Source: Conchocele bisecta
Lineage: Eukaryota; Mollusca; Bivalvia; Lucinida; Thyasiridae
Direction: 5' to 3'
Length of the DNA stretch: 64,000 nt
Assembly: GCA_029237695.1 (NCBI GenBank)
Contig: CM055274.1
Span: 67,391,484-67,455,483, forward strand
In this document: piece by piece, positions 22,640 through 35,049 of the stretch
Numbering within the stretch: position 1 is the stretch's first letter
Layout: the number at the start of each line of letters is the position of its first letter
The notes under the pieces: model-generated
Seen by the model: the letters and a program-made list of their open reading frames with translations, nothing else
What the model was told of the DNA's origin: nothing
Database searches by the model: none
Translations under genes and position numbers: made by a program

Positions 22640-23370
22640 GTACTTTGGTTCTCAGACACAGGGTTTGCGGAATGTGACGCGGGAGGGCACATTTTTTAAA
22701 TATTTTTTGTTTGTTTGAGATGTTTGTCTCTGATTTTTTTCAAGTCGCCAGTATATATATATGTGGGAGAAAACAGTATAACACTAAACAATAACCCTTC
22801 GTAGGCACCGGATCCCGAAGGATGCAAGAACGAGAAAATAAGTATATGGTATGGGCCACGCTCTGTGAAAACCAGCCTTAATGACAACATCATGTAAGCC
22901 TGAAAATGACGTCGCAAAGTTACGCTTAAATTTACCAACGTCACGTCGGATTTTGACACTTGAAATCGTTGCATCATTGCAATAAGTTGTCCTATGTATA
23001 GCCGTACGCATTACTAATAATTGTGGCTCACAGATATTTTAATGTTGGATATGGGTGGCAGAATTTTACAGTTGTTTTCAAGGTGGTTCAGTTGTCTGTT
23101 TCTTCAGTTTCCTTCAAGGAAACACGTAGTGATTTCGTTGATTATTGTTATACAAATGATTATATTGCAAATTATTTTTATAATATTATATGGACGACTT
23201 GTAAATGATATTTGAATCTAAATAACCATATGAGCGGTATTTTTAGATAACACATCACAAACTCAGTATGATGTAATCATAATGCTAATATTTCTTTTAA
23301 ACTTTATTTATAAAACAATTACAAACAAGAACTGCGTCTGTCGAACGCGGATGCCACCTGCAGCATATTT
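22640..23370. repeat. Intron DNA with a dispersed repeat
   Basis: 22855-22895, read inversely, shares CATTAAGGCTGGTTTTCACA with 27601-27620, and GGCCCATA lies next to it in both places, so both belong to one dispersed family. No gene. Confidence 0.45.
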
Positions 23371-23374
23371 GAGA

Positions 23375-24300
23375 AACTGTGACAAAGTGGTTAAGTCATT
23401 TAAGTAACCTGGTGAAGGTGAAAAGGCGAAGGTCATATAAATTATGAAAAGGCAGGTGTGGCACACATACCAATGAATGAAGTGTTGAAGTATTGAAGCG
23501 ATTAAGCAAGTTATGTAGATGATATGGCCAGTTTGAGAAACTGTGAAGAAATGGTTAACCGAAAAGTTGTTAAGTCATTTAAGTAACTGGTGAAGGTGAA
23601 AGGCGGTGAAGGTCATATAAATTATGAAAAGGCAGGTGTGGTACACATACCAATGAATGAAGTGTTGAAGTATTGAAGCGATTAAGCAACTTATGTAGAC
23701 GATATGGCCAGTTTGAGAAACTGTGACAAACTGGTTAACCAAAATTGTTAAGTCATTTAAGTAACCTGGTGAAGGTGAAAAGGCGAAGGTCATATAAATT
23801 ATGAAAAGGCAGGTGTGGCACACATACCAATGAATGAAATGTTGTTGAAGTATTGAAGCGATTAAGCAACTTATGTAGATGATATGGCCAGTTTGAGAAA
23901 CTGTGACGAACTGGTTAACCAAAATTGTTAAGTCATTTAAGTAACCTGGTGAAGGTGAAAAGGCGAAGGTCATATAAATTATGAAAAGGCAGGTGTGGCA
24001 CACATACCAATGAATGAAGTGTTGAAGTATTGAAGCGATTAAGCAACTTATGTAGATGATATGGCCATTTTGAGAAACTGTGACGAACTGGTTAACCAAA
24101 ATTGTTAAACAATTTAAGTAACCTGGTGAAGGTCAAAAGGCGAAGGTCATATAAATTATGAAAAGGCAGGTGTGGCACACATACCAATGAATGAAGTGTT
24201 GAAGTATTGAAGCGATTAAGCAACTTATGTAGATGCTATGGCCAGTTTGAGAAACTGTGACAAAGTGGTTAACCGAAAAGTGTGACGGACGGACAGACAG
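23375..24300 (+). mobile_element. F6 repeat array (about 178 bp x 5)
   Basis: Unit markers: GTTAAGTCATTTAAGTAACC, TGGTGAAGGTGAAAAGGCGA, GGCAGGTGTGGCACACATAC, AGCGATTAAGCAACTTATGT and AGTTTGAGAAACTGTGAC. It ends in GTGTGACGGACGGACAGACA. A 174-codon minus-strand ORF arises because adjacent units are close to a multiple of three in length; it is not a gene. Confidence 0.85.
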
Positions 24301-24449
24301 ACGTACCAACATTTTGGGTTTATGGGCTATTTGCTATATAAAAGATCAAAGGACTAGCCCCTAAACTTCAAAAGGTTTTATGGGCTAACGGAATAAGTTC
24401 AAAGGATTCTGAATAAGTTCAAAGGATTAGGCTCCTCCCCCTAGCCCCT

Positions 24450-24550
24450 AAACCCCCTAATGTTCGCCCTGACAGACGGACAGACAGACGGACAGACGGA
24501 CGGTCCAAAAACAATATGTCACCCGGCTCTTCGAGACCGGTGGCATAACA
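24450..24550 (+). repeat. GACGG microsatellite plus terminal hairpin of a repeat-array element
   Basis: GACAGACGGACAGACGGACG is followed by a hairpin TGTCACCCGG ... CCGGTGGCA (24513-24543) and TAACAAA. It may be the true tail of the F6 element. Confidence 0.6.
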
Positions 24551-24870
24551 AACGTAAGAACATTTGTAGTCAGCGTAGATGGAGCGTCTGCATGTTTCAT
24601 ACTTTGGGTTGAAACCGGAATTCTCAAAGAAAACCAACTTATCATTTCTGGCGACCACCATCAGATATACATGTCCATAGGCGTAACAACGGGTGCGGCC
24701 GTTTAACCCCATCTGTTTAATGTAGCACGTTGGAGAGATATTTTTCCAATCGGTTATCTGGCGTGTTTGATATGTTAGCAATATGAAACTGTCAAAGACA
24801 CACTGGTTAGGCCGAACGCTTGGTCGACAGATGCAACGAACATCCGTACGTTTTGGAACGCGCAGTAGTC
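24551..24870. other. Intron DNA with one long minus-strand reading
   Basis: A minus-strand frame is open from about 24840 to 24419 (for example MGLNGRTRCYAYGHVYLMVV and RRSIYADYKCSYVCYATGLE). I do not recognise it, and its 3' part runs through the hairpin tail, so it may be chance or a captured exon. Confidence 0.25.
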
Positions 24871-24877
24871 AGATAAA

Positions 24878-24904
24878 ATGGCCGAAAAGGAAGCAGTTTT
24901 TGAG
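24878..24904 (+). CDS. Possible short first coding exon on the plus strand
   Basis: ATG followed by eight codons reads MAEKEAVFE and is immediately followed by a consensus donor GTAAGT at 24905. The start context AAAATGGCC is good. This would be an antisense gene inside a MOSPD2 intron. No following exon was recognised, so it may be chance. Confidence 0.2.
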
Positions 24905-25232
24905 GTAAGTGTTGTATTTATTTTTATATTTATTTTTATATTTATGATATATAAACGAATTCAGCCTCATGATTGGTCTTACTGAATGCCCCCAAGTATC
25001 CGCCGTCTGCACATACTGCTTTTGAAGCTGTGTAAGTGGAATTGATGGAGAAATGCAATAGAGAATAGTATATGTAAAGTTTTAGATACAACGCAAGACG
25101 GACCAAAACACAATAGGATAAGTTGGCACGGGCATTATTTTCTTGGTCATACTCGCCGTTTAGGTGCAGCACGACAATGGCTGCCCCCATAGAAATTTGC
25201 GTGACATAATATGCTATCTCCAAGGACTTTAC

Positions 25233-25396
25233 CACAAGTGGAAGACTGAGACCTAGGACCTGATCAATGGCTCATTTGTAAACCGTTACCCCACCAAACA
25301 ATTTCCGTACAAAATATACACTGGAAACGGGTGGGTTGAGTAACGTTTATCAAATGAGCCATTTATTGGGTCCTAGGTCCGAGTCTTCCACCTGTG
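25233..25396. mobile_element. Foldback hAT-like MITE, 164 bp
   Basis: Perfect 8-bp duplications GACTTTAC (25225-25232 and 25397-25404). The ends CACAAGTGGAAGACT and, inverted, CACAGGTGGAAGACT extend into nearly full-length arms (GACCTAGGACC, AATGGCTCATTTG). Confidence 0.85.
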
Positions 25397-25409
25397 GACT
25401 TTACATGAC

Positions 25410-27510
25410 GTTGGAAATATCATTTACCGGCGACGTGTGCCATTGTAACGAATTGTCATTGTTTCTTATATTATTTATAAATTAAATATAAATGTTTTGA
25501 AATATCGCTAAGTATATATTAATAATAATATACATGTAGTGCATAAATATGTGCATTGTGATGAAACAAAGAGAAGTTTCTGTGTCAGTACAATTGTAGC
25601 ACGAAAACGTCACGACTCGTGCGGTCCGCTGTCCTCAAATATTGATAACGACGACGTAACGTGTGTATTGTCAAAACAACGTCGATGCGACAAAGTGACG
25701 TCAGATATGTATCTTTGTTGGTCTACAAAGATGGTTTATCAGTTGAATACAACATTGGTTTATATATCACATTGTTCGAGAGAGATCACATTTTCTAAGT
25801 ACCGGTAACACGGTTGAAAACTCAATTTCGCATGATTCACCCATAAAGGAGGTTTTCGCTTGGCGCGTGACATTATGTGGTGATCACATTGTGTGTAATA
25901 CAATTCCCTCATTACTGATACATGCAAGAGTTTACCAAATACGAAATTGTATTCACTAAATGCAACCCGACACACATAAATGAAATTAAATCAGAAACAG
26001 ATATGTGTATAAAGCAAGGGAGACGCTATGTAACGTGTAAGACTACATGTACGTTTTTGAACTTTCACACTAGCATTACATAACATTTTATCCATATAAT
26101 ATCACATATCTACTGTACATACATGTATGTAAAATCTCGGTAAACGATATACTAACACAAAAAGAAAAACATTTATCGGGTACATACGAACTGGGATGCC
26201 GACACCACCAGCTCACATGCTACTCAACATTGCTCGTTTCTGATCAACCCGAGAACGTACATTTACATTTTGGCATAAAATGTTAATTAAAATAGTCAAT
26301 GGTCTACATATTGGTTTGTTTCGCTAATGGTACACGATAATACACTTATATCATCTGTCATTACCAGCTGTCAACAACGACGTCAGATATGTGAAAAGCG
26401 TAAATGGAAGCGACGTTTCAGACCGCATTTACTCGATAACGTCATTTTCGCCATTATGCACCTTTTCGCTCGATGCGGCTCATATGTTTGAAGCGGTAAG
26501 CCGATGTTCACACTGGTAGTCTACGTTTGAAGGTGTATTTGTGGCATATTTGTGGGGCATTTTAATAAAATATACACGTATCCCAAAAAGGGCTTACAAT
26601 AATAAAGATCAGGGTCTACACTGATACATAAAATAGGTTATGCAAATTCTGATAGCGTAAGGAGAGCATACACTGACATGTTTGAGGGTGTATTTGTGGC
26701 ATATTTAGAAAATTGAACTATATGTACATGTATTTACCATATGATTGGTGATTCAATGTGCATAAATCGAACATATGGCCAGATTGATTTGACTACATAT
26801 GTCAATTATATGATGTGTTTGTGTCAATATATGCTTTGTGTTATGTGTCAAAATGCTCTTTTACACTAATAATTTTCAGACACTATCTAGGGAGTATTTG
26901 TGGTATATTTATATGTATTTAAACTATATTTGCGTGCATTTGAGTGTATTTGGGTGTTTCGTGTAACCATTCCCCCGGACTCCGCTAACATTATCACGAA
27001 CTTTGCTCGTTCGACGGTATGGCCGCACCACTCTTCAATACTCTCCTACGCCGCTGCGTCACAATTAACTGTTACGTAAATGACGTCAATTAGATTCTGA
27101 ACTAAATTCTCTAATAATGACAATGTATCTTTCTGACGGTACATGCATATAATCTATCATAGTTGGTGATGGTAGCAAATTACGAAGTCACATATCGGCT
27201 AATAATAGATTTAAAATCGATAGTGGTGCGTTTAGTTTATTCACTACATGTACATATCATAGTTTTATTCTGTTCAATGTTTGATAGTATACATACTAAC
27301 ACTTGTAGATACATTTAGTGTACCTTATCAGCAAATCCAGTTTACAGCAAGCACAGTCAATGAGTCTATGAACACGCATTTCTACTGTAGGCTGTTGTGT
27401 TGCATTGTAAAACGTCGGCGTTTCAATAACGTCATTTTCTCAATGACGTTACTATTTTTTCCTTGCGTGATTCACATGGTGCTACAAAAAGTGAGATAAA
27501 ACAAAAACTA
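25410..27510. other. Intron DNA, no gene recognised
   Basis: AT-rich. Contains scattered copies of GTGTATTTGTGGCATATTTG between 26530 and 26960. I see no head/tail structure, splice-flanked reading frame or RNA gene. Confidence 0.45.
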
Positions 27511-27514
27511 TGAA

Positions 27515-27634
27515 ACATATTTGCATTTTCTTTTTAGCATATTGTTTTTGAAAGGTGTTCGCATCCAAAAATGTAAAAAAGTGCAAATCGAAAATTGTGT
27601 CATTAAGGCTGGTTTTCACAAGAGCGCGGCCCAT

Positions 27635-27668
<34 letters not shown>

Positions 27669-27780
27669 TCTATAAAGTTACTATAACATCCGGTTCACTG
27701 TTTCAATATGGGTATCGCAAGGGACTGCCAATACAGTTTCTAACAAATTTGATAAAGATCGTGTGGTTGAAAATTTAATA
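27515..27780. repeat. Dispersed repeat with (TA)n
   Basis: Shares CATTAAGGCTGGTTTTCACA with about 22860-22890 (inverted). A (TA)n run lies at 27634-27658. No gene. Confidence 0.5.
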
Positions 27781-27914
27781 AAAGAGTGACTTTAAAATAA
27801 TATGTATTAAATGTGCTTCCCTTCGGAGGTTATTGGAAATAGCTATATAACTAGAAATGGACACTTGTCGACAAGCGCATGTGTATCCCCCTCCCCAGAT
27901 ACACAAGTAGTTTG

Positions 27915-28863
27915 AAAAAAAGATGTTCAAGTTATGCTCCGGAGACAAAATCAGTGACGGAAAAACAAAGGGAGATAACTAAAAAATTAGTAATGCAAGA
28001 GTTGTCATTCTTGCGTGACACACCTTTAGGGTTGTGGTCTATGCATGTGTGAAGTTTCATGAAAATATTCCAAAGGGTGTTCGAGTTATGCTCCAGACAC
28101 GAAATCAGTGCAAGAAACAACAAAGGGAGATAACTAAGAAATTAACGACGCAAGAGTTGTCATTCTTACGTGTGACACACCTTTGGGTCGTCTTCTATGC
28201 ATGTGTGAAGTTTAATAAACTAGAAAATGTGTTCACATATCGCTTTGATAATAAATGAGGCTAAATTCCAAGTCAAAATTTTCTTTCACCTGAGCGTTAA
28301 AGTTTTTGAAGCACCAAGTATGTGACCTTGACCCTGGGCTTGGCGGGGGCAGGACGAACGTGGATTTGGCACAGGGCGGTAGAGGACCATTAGAGCAATG
28401 CATATATGAAATATGAAGCTGATCCGTGAAAGAAAATAGAAATTATAAGATATTTACCTGAGCGTTAAAGTCTTTGAAGTACTAAGTATGTGATCTTAAT
28501 CCTGGGCTTGGCGGGGGCAGGCTGTATTTGGCACAGGGCTGTAGAGGACCATTAGAGCAATGTGTATATGAAATATGAAGGAGATTGGTCGAAGGATGAA
28601 GAAATTCTGAGACATTTACCCGAGTGTTAAAGTTTTGTGACGGACGGACGGGACGACGGGAGGACGGGACGCACGTTCCTACGAATGAATACTTGTTGGG
28701 TTTTTACTGTATAAAAATACCCAACAAGAGTACCCAACACTATCCTAACCCTACCCAATAAGATCCCCGTACGCTTACAACAAGTACCCATTCGTGTGTG
28801 CGGACGGACAGACGGACAAGGATAACACTAAATGCCCCCTCCACTATCGTGGTGGGGCATAAA
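27915..28863 (+). mobile_element. F7 repeat-array element
   Basis: The first block has units of about 130-140 bp (AACAAAGGGAGATAACTAA, AAGAGTTGTCATTCTT, GCATGTGTGAAGTTTCATGA, ATATTCCAAAGGGTGTTCGA). The second block has two units of about 190 bp (CTGAGCGTTAAAGT, TGTGACCTTGACCCTGGGCT). The tail is GTGCGGACGGACAGACGGAC and the hairpin ATGCCCCCTCCAC ... GTGGTGGGGCAT (28831-28859), then AAAAA. An inner GACGGACGGG stretch at about 28636-28680 marks a second internal end. Confidence 0.65.
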
Positions 28864-29021
28864 AATATTCCAAAGGGTGTTCGAGTTATGCTCTGGATAC
28901 AAAATCAGAGCACGAAACAACAAAGGGAGATAAGTAAACTAGAATTCCGCGGAATCAAATGCCTCGCCTTGTCCCGCCTTGACCTCGAGCCTGGGCCCGA
29001 AAGCAATTTTCACTGGCCCGA
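28864..29021. repeat. F7 unit fragment and a GC-rich head-like piece
   Basis: Another F7 unit is followed at about 28937 by TAGAATTCCGCGGAATC and GCCTCGCCTTG, resembling a rearranged F2 head (AATTCCGCC..., GAGGCATTTGACC). Confidence 0.4.
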
Positions 29022-29108
29022 ACATATTATATAATTATTGACTAGTGAGCCATAGAATATCAGATTATATTCTATGGCTCACTAGTCAATAATTGTTTTA
29101 TTATATGA
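29022..29108. repeat. Perfect hairpin, 27-bp core arms
   Basis: The arms reading ATTATTGACTAGTGAGCCAT and onward pair perfectly around a 6-base loop CAGATT. Pairing extends outward with mismatches. Confidence 0.75.
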
Positions 29109-29706
29109 TAATAGTCTGTATATAGCACTTACGACCTTATGCTACTAGACAAAAATTGAAAAAGAATTTGAAAAAAAAATGAAAAAAAAAAAATGGAAAA
29201 AGAAAAGTTTAAAAATTAAAAATAATAATGCTTGCTACTGGAGCCCAGAATTTTTGTTTAATAGTCCTATATTTATCTACATATATCTGCACAGGTCCAC
29301 ATAATGCCACAATATTTTCAACACAGTTTACGGAAATGTAATATACAATGTAGTAATTTACCTGTATAAATTACCTGTGGTCAGATAGTGGTCAAACTGG
29401 ACATTTGCACATGCTAGCACATGCACAGCTGAATGGTTCTCCAAGTCTCTATTGTTCAACCGGAGAATGCTATTGTTCTCTCTACAGGTAAGGTGTACAG
29501 AGCACACGAGAAAACGGTCTTCATGCATTATTGTCCAGTTTGTAGAGTGCACAAAACAAAAAAGGGAGATAACTAAAAAATTAGCTACGCAAGAGTTGTC
29601 ATTCTTGTGCGCGACACACCTCCGGGTCGTGGTGTATGCATGTGTGAAGTTTCATGAAAATATTCCAAAGGGTGGTCGAGTTATGCTCAATCAGTGCGCA
29701 AAACAA
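29109..29706. repeat. AT-rich spacer and an F7 fragment
   Basis: 29160-29230 is A-rich. 29553-29700 is one F7 unit (AAGGGAGATAACTAAAAAA, GAGTTGTCATTCTTG, ATATTCCAAAGGGTGGTCGA). No gene. Confidence 0.5.
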
Positions 29707-31781
29707 ACAAGAGGGCCATGATGGCCCTAATTCGCTCACCTGACTACATGAACACCAGAGGTGAATGTGACATTGAGTTCATGTGTTTTTAAAAAATTGT
29801 GCTATTTTTAGATGGCGGTAATCTTGGATTAAGCGATGACTCTCATTTTACCAAATCTGAAAATGCTTCACCCAAGGATCTTAACTTACTATAAAGTTTG
29901 GCCAGCATCGGCCATGTGGTTCCTGAGAAAAAGACGTTTCAAAATCTCGAATAAATGGAACTTTTGGAGACGATCATGGATGACATGACCATCCGATTCC
30001 GACAAATATTGCACCAGAGCAATCGCCTCATCGATACCTTCAATTTGATATATGACATGAGCATATTTGGTCAAAAATAAAATTTGACCCCACGGGCCAC
30101 GCCCATTTTTGACCCCGGGGTCACCATTTTAACATCTTTGAAAGAGCATTCTACGTCGATCATTCCTACCAAGTTCCGTCGAAATCCGGCAAGCAGTTCA
30201 TGAGAAGAAGATTTTTTAAGAATTTGTGCTATTTTTAGACGGCGGCCATCTTGGATTAGCGACGACCTCCATTTTAACAATCTGAAAAGGCTTCACCCAT
30301 GGACCATAACTGTGAAGTTTTGCCACCATGGGCCAAGCGGTTCGTGTGAAGAAGAATTTTGAAATCTCTAATAAAAGAACGACCTTTTGACCTTTCGGCG
30401 GCCATTTTGGATGACATGACCTTCCAATTTCGACAAAAAGTGTACCGGAGCGATCGCGTTTTTGATACCTTCGATTTGATATAGACATGACCATATTCGG
30501 TCAAAAATAAAATTTGATCCCACGGGCCACGCCCATTTTTGACCCCGGGGTCACCATTTTAACAACTTTGAAAGAGCATTGTACATCAATCATTCCTACC
30601 TAGTTTCGTCGAAATCCGGCTGGCGGTTCATATGAGAAGAAGATTTTTTAAGAATTTATGCTATTTTTAGATGGCGGCCATCTTGGATTAGCGATGACCT
30701 CCGTTTTAACAAATCTGAAAATGCTTCACCCATGGACCATAACTGTAAAGTTTGGCTACCATGGGCCAAGCGGTTCATGTGAAGAAGAATTTTGAAATCT
30801 CTAATAAAAGAACGACCTTTTGACCTTTCGGCGGCCATCTTGGATGACATGAACATCCGATTTCGACACAAAATGTACCAGAGCGATCGCCTCTTTGATA
30901 CCTTCGATTTGATATAGACATGACCATATTCGGTCAAAAATAAGATTTGACCCAAATTTGACCCCACGGGCCACGCCCATTTTTGACCCCGGGGTCACCA
31001 TTTTAACAACTTTGAAAGAGCATTGTACATCGATCATTCCTACCAAGTTTCGTCGAAATCCGGCTAGAAGATCATGAGAAGATTTTTTAAGAATTTATGC
31101 TATTTTTAGACAGCGGCCATCTTGGATTAGCGATGACCTCCATTTTAACAAATCTGAAATGGCTTCACCCATGGACCATAAGTTTTAAGTTTGGCTACCA
31201 TGGGCCAAGCGGTCCATGTGAAGAAGAATTTTGAAATCTCTAATAAAAAAACGACCTTTTGACCTTTCGGCGGCCATCTTTGATGACATAACCATCCGAT
31301 TTTGACAAAAAAATGCACCAGAGTGATCGCCTCGTTGATACCTTCGATTTGATATACGACATGACCATATTCGGTCAAAAATAAAATTTGACCCCAATTT
31401 AACCCCACGGGCCACGCCCATTTTTGACCCCGGGGTCACCATTTTAACAACTTTGAAAGAGCATTGTACATCGATCATTCCTACCAAGTTTTGTCGAAAT
31501 CCGGTTGGCGGTTCTTGAGAAGAAGATTTTTGAAGAATTTGTGCTATTTTTAGATGGCGGCCATCTTGGATTACGTAATGACGTCATTTTAACAATTTTG
31601 TAATCCCCCTACCTAAGGACCATGACCATGAAGTTTGGTGACTATAGGCCCAACGGTTACCGAGGAGAAGACATTTGAAAATGTTCACGGACGACGGACG
31701 ACGACGACGGACGACGGACGACGGACGCCGGACGCTGTCAAACCCATAGTATCCCCCTGACGGAGTCCGGGGGATACAATA
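29707..31781 (+). mobile_element. F3 repeat-array element, copy 2, with a different tail
   Basis: Uninterrupted head ACAAGAGGGCCATGATGGCC and TTCGCTCACCTGA, then about five units as in copy 1. After GACGGACGACGACGACGGAC the tail is TAGTATCCCCCTGACGGAGT with GGGGGATA pairing, not the TCAGGTGAG hairpin of copy 1. Each unit has palindromic GATGGCGGCCATCTTGG. The minus-strand ORFs of about 60-100 codons are readings of the units. Confidence 0.78.
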
Positions 31782-32728
31782 ATGTATGGGCTGATCAGGG
31801 TCTACACCGTTTACGATTCATTCCACAAATCATCAATTGCACATCTAGCGAACAATGTGAAGAGATGCCAGGCTGTTTGTGGGTGGTTTCGCATCAGAAT
31901 CTACAATGATCAGGAATGAAATAAGCGTTTTTCAGATCAAGGCCCATATATCAAGAATCAATAAAATATATCACTTGAATATAATCTCTCTATTATATAA
32001 ATCTTATAATGACATGCTGAACTAGAAATAGGGTTCATAGAAATTGGCACTTGTCTACATGTGCAATAGTATATTCAGCATCCCAGAGATGCTAAATTGG
32101 CTTAAAACATAATGGGGAGATAGCAATGACTGGGAGATGTACAATATCATTCTTGCTCCATTGATCATGGTCAACGCACATGTGAAGTTTCATGAAATAC
32201 CTCTGGCAATATCGAAGTTATGGAATTAACAATAGTGCGTCTGCAACAGTCATGAACGGGTGATCAAGTCAATGATGCAATCATCAAAACAAATGGCTGT
32301 TGATGTCGTTCAATTAAGGGATCAAAATTTCTCCAAAATGAAAAGATCAATGTACATGTACTTTCTAATTTATCTGCCAATGTCACATGGTGATGACACA
32401 TGCTGACATTATAAGAAAAACATCTCCAATACAGATTTTTCTGGGAACAATTTCTACGTTGTGCATAAGCTGACTGTTAACATTGAATAGTTCTACCCAG
32501 ATCCATTTCTCTGGAGAAACAGAGAAGAAAACTGCATATTTGGTCAGTCGAGTGTTGTGCCGAGGCACGGTTTGGGCCCCTTTTGTGAGGTGGGAACATG
32601 TCCCCCAGGCCCGCTCTAGTCACAACACAGCCAGTCTATAAATGCTTACCTTATTTGAGGAGTATAATGAAATATGAACGATGTCTGTAAAACAATAAAC
32701 ATGTTGGATTAGCGGGAGATGAACTTAC
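31782..32728 (-). other. Intron sequence, no gene
   Basis: Nothing recognised apart from AT-rich intron DNA; a weak pairing GAGGTGGGAACATG ... CATGTCCCCC lies near 32587-32610. Confidence 0.4.
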
Positions 32729-32815
32729 AAATTTTCAGTCCATCTTTGTCATGGTTGTGATAGTATGCCCCTCCAGTTTCCCAAACCTCTAACGGGAAAC
32801 TATCCACGGTCAAAT
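32729..32815 (-). CDS. MOSPD2: MOSPD2-like exon linking the CRAL-TRIO N-lobe to the lipid-binding lobe
   Basis: An 87-bp exon between acceptor GTGTCTGTTTGCAG and donor GTAAGT. It reads DLTVDSFPLEVWETGG, AYYHNHDKDGLKI, equivalent to DLNESSIPRWLLEIG, YLHGYDKEGNKL in vertebrate MOSPD2 (the turn with the 'D-K-D/E-G' motif). It enters after one base from the upstream exon and leaves one base, which completes a Leu codon with the 19.7-kb exon. The upstream intron (32816-49238) is 16.4 kb of nested mobile elements. Confidence 0.9.
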
Positions 32816-33309
32816 CTGCAAACAGACACTGCTATTTTACCTGTACATGGATACAGGATTGATATAATCCTATAACAGTCGGTGGCAGAACCCTCACTAG
32901 GAGACCTGTTTGGTAAGTGAGAGAGAAATCTTACTGGATCTGCAATTAACTCCCTTGATGCACAATCACGGTATGTCACCAAAGTTATGACAGTTTCCCT
33001 AAGTGGTGTCTATGTTGACAGAAATTTCATTCTGAATGAACTGAATTTCATTCAACATCCAACATCATATACCGAAGACATGGTTCATTTTCAAAATCAA
33101 TATCACCGAAATACAGTAATGTGTTAATGCCCAATTACTATATTACATATTGTGTACAGTATTTCATTTTGGCCATTATAAGGCCACACTGCTAGTCAGT
33201 AGTGTTTGTCCCACAATTAACAACAGTGGCAAAGGTCACAATATGTGCCCGGCTCTTCCTATTGCCAAGATAAATATATGTGCCAAACTCGGTTGTGAGC
33301 TGTCAAGTA

Positions 33310-33941
33310 GAACTCTAGTAGTTAAATTAATAAAGGGCCGCCAAGGGGAGATTAGTTATCTGACAATTTTGAAAATGAATTGGGATCCTCGTTTCCCCTT
33401 GATTACATGTGTACCAAATTTGGTTACGATCCATCAAGTAGAACTTGGACCGGGATACAGAGTGTGAAAATTAACAAGAGCTGTAGGAGAACAGCATAGC
33501 TCGACTACGAGGGTTGTCGATGTACACATAGCTTGACAAACAAGGTGGCCGGGGCCTGCATAAAAAGCTTAACCAAGGTTGACTAAAAACCTTAACCAAG
33601 GTAAATTAAGTAAGTAATTGGGTGTAGGGCCAGTAGTATTCCATATACAAGGTTGACTAAAAACCTTAACCAAGGCGTGACGGTGACGCCGGGGTGACAA
33701 CATAAGCTCTACTTATTCTTCGAATAGTCGAGCTAAAAATGGCCTCCATGGGGAGCAAGTCATTGTACATTTTTTAAAATTTTAAAATCAATAGGGTTCT
33801 TCATCTTGCCGTGATTAATATACAATTATTGCCATTTTTTAGGTCAATACGTGGTTTTATCAACCCTATAAAAGTGATATCGACCGAGGTCTAAAAGAAG
33901 GTCTAAAAGTATTATCGATATGTCAGTCTGCATCACATAAA
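33310..33941 (+). mobile_element. F4 element fragments around F1 copy 3
   Basis: F4 markers (GCCGCCAAGGGGAGATTAG, CCAAATTTGGTTACGATCC, CAAGTAGAACTTGG) run to 33472. F1 interrupts at 33473-33739, and F4-like sequence (AAATCAATAGGGTTCTTCAT, CTTGCCGTGATTAA) resumes to about 33830. The rest, up to 33941, is not assigned. Confidence 0.55.
33473..33739 (+). mobile_element. F1 element, copy 3, internally deleted (267 bp)
   Basis: Full head (ACAAGAGCTGTAGGAGAACA, AGCTCGACTA) and full tail (CGTGACGGTGACGCCGGGG, TAGTCGAGCT) but less than one unit between them. It shows that head and tail persist when the array collapses. Confidence 0.85.
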
Positions 33942-35049
33942 TAGTCCTTGGGCCACCAATAACCCCCCCTCCCCCCCCTGTGGTACATAACGCCACTATG
34001 ATTTTCAAATTCAGTAGTCAATTGTCTGTCATTCCAGAAGGTCTGCCATTAAAAAGCCGCTGGATGAACAAATGGCGGCCATTTTCCAAGATGGCCGTCA
34101 AAAACAATTGTTTTGGTTTACAGGACTAGCTTTATCGACTGTTAACCGGTATTAGGACCGATTTAAATTTTCTAAATCGTTCTTATCTACTCCCTAATTG
34201 AATATAAAACAGTGTGTGATACATTCAAAATCAATTTATTTTACCAAATGGCCGCCATTTTCAAAATGGCCGCTAAAAATGTGTTTTCGCGAAAAGTTTG
34301 CACTGTAACTGCTGTTAAGTGTTATTGGAACCGTTATTAACATTGTAACTTATACCTTGTAATGCATATCAATATGCATATCAATTATGTAATACATATT
34401 GACTTAACAGCATGATATAAATGGTGGAAATTTTCAAAATGGCCGCCAAAAAGGGTGTTTTTTCAACAATTGTCTATGTTAACAATTTTCCATGTTAACT
34501 GATGATAAGTGGCATTTGAACCACTTTTACACCGCAAATTAATGCCATGTGATGGATATCAATATACATGACAATTGCGTAATATAATGTGTGTTTTACA
34601 CAGGGGTAAGTTTTCCATATTTGGCCCATGGCCTAATCTTATGACATATGCGACCTATGGATGTCTTGACTTACACATGTATTGAAATGCAGTCTGTTCT
34701 GGATCTAAGATATTCAATAGAAATGACACTTCATAATATAGATTGAATAGCGAACAGCATGTGCCATTATCATACTGTCACATCTGGCGTTACGCTGGTC
34801 TGAAATGTATTTCGGTACATTTTGTCAGTCAACGTCACAAATTAGCTGCCAGGTGCAGACTGAAGTCTGTTTGTAGAAAGATCTGCCAGCTTCCATGAGC
34901 CAATAAAGCAACAAAAACTCGACATTTGCAACGCTTGCAAAATCGGTGACACTTATGAGTCCACAGCGAATGTCAAAGGAACTAATAGCAGAACGGAAGG
35001 AATGTATTCGGACAGCTCGTTTCCATTGCACTCAGGAACATGGCTAAGG

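Noticed and set aside
23575..24099. 174-codon minus-strand ORF
   Set aside because: It repeats itself every unit of the F6 array and is open only because unit lengths are close to multiples of three.
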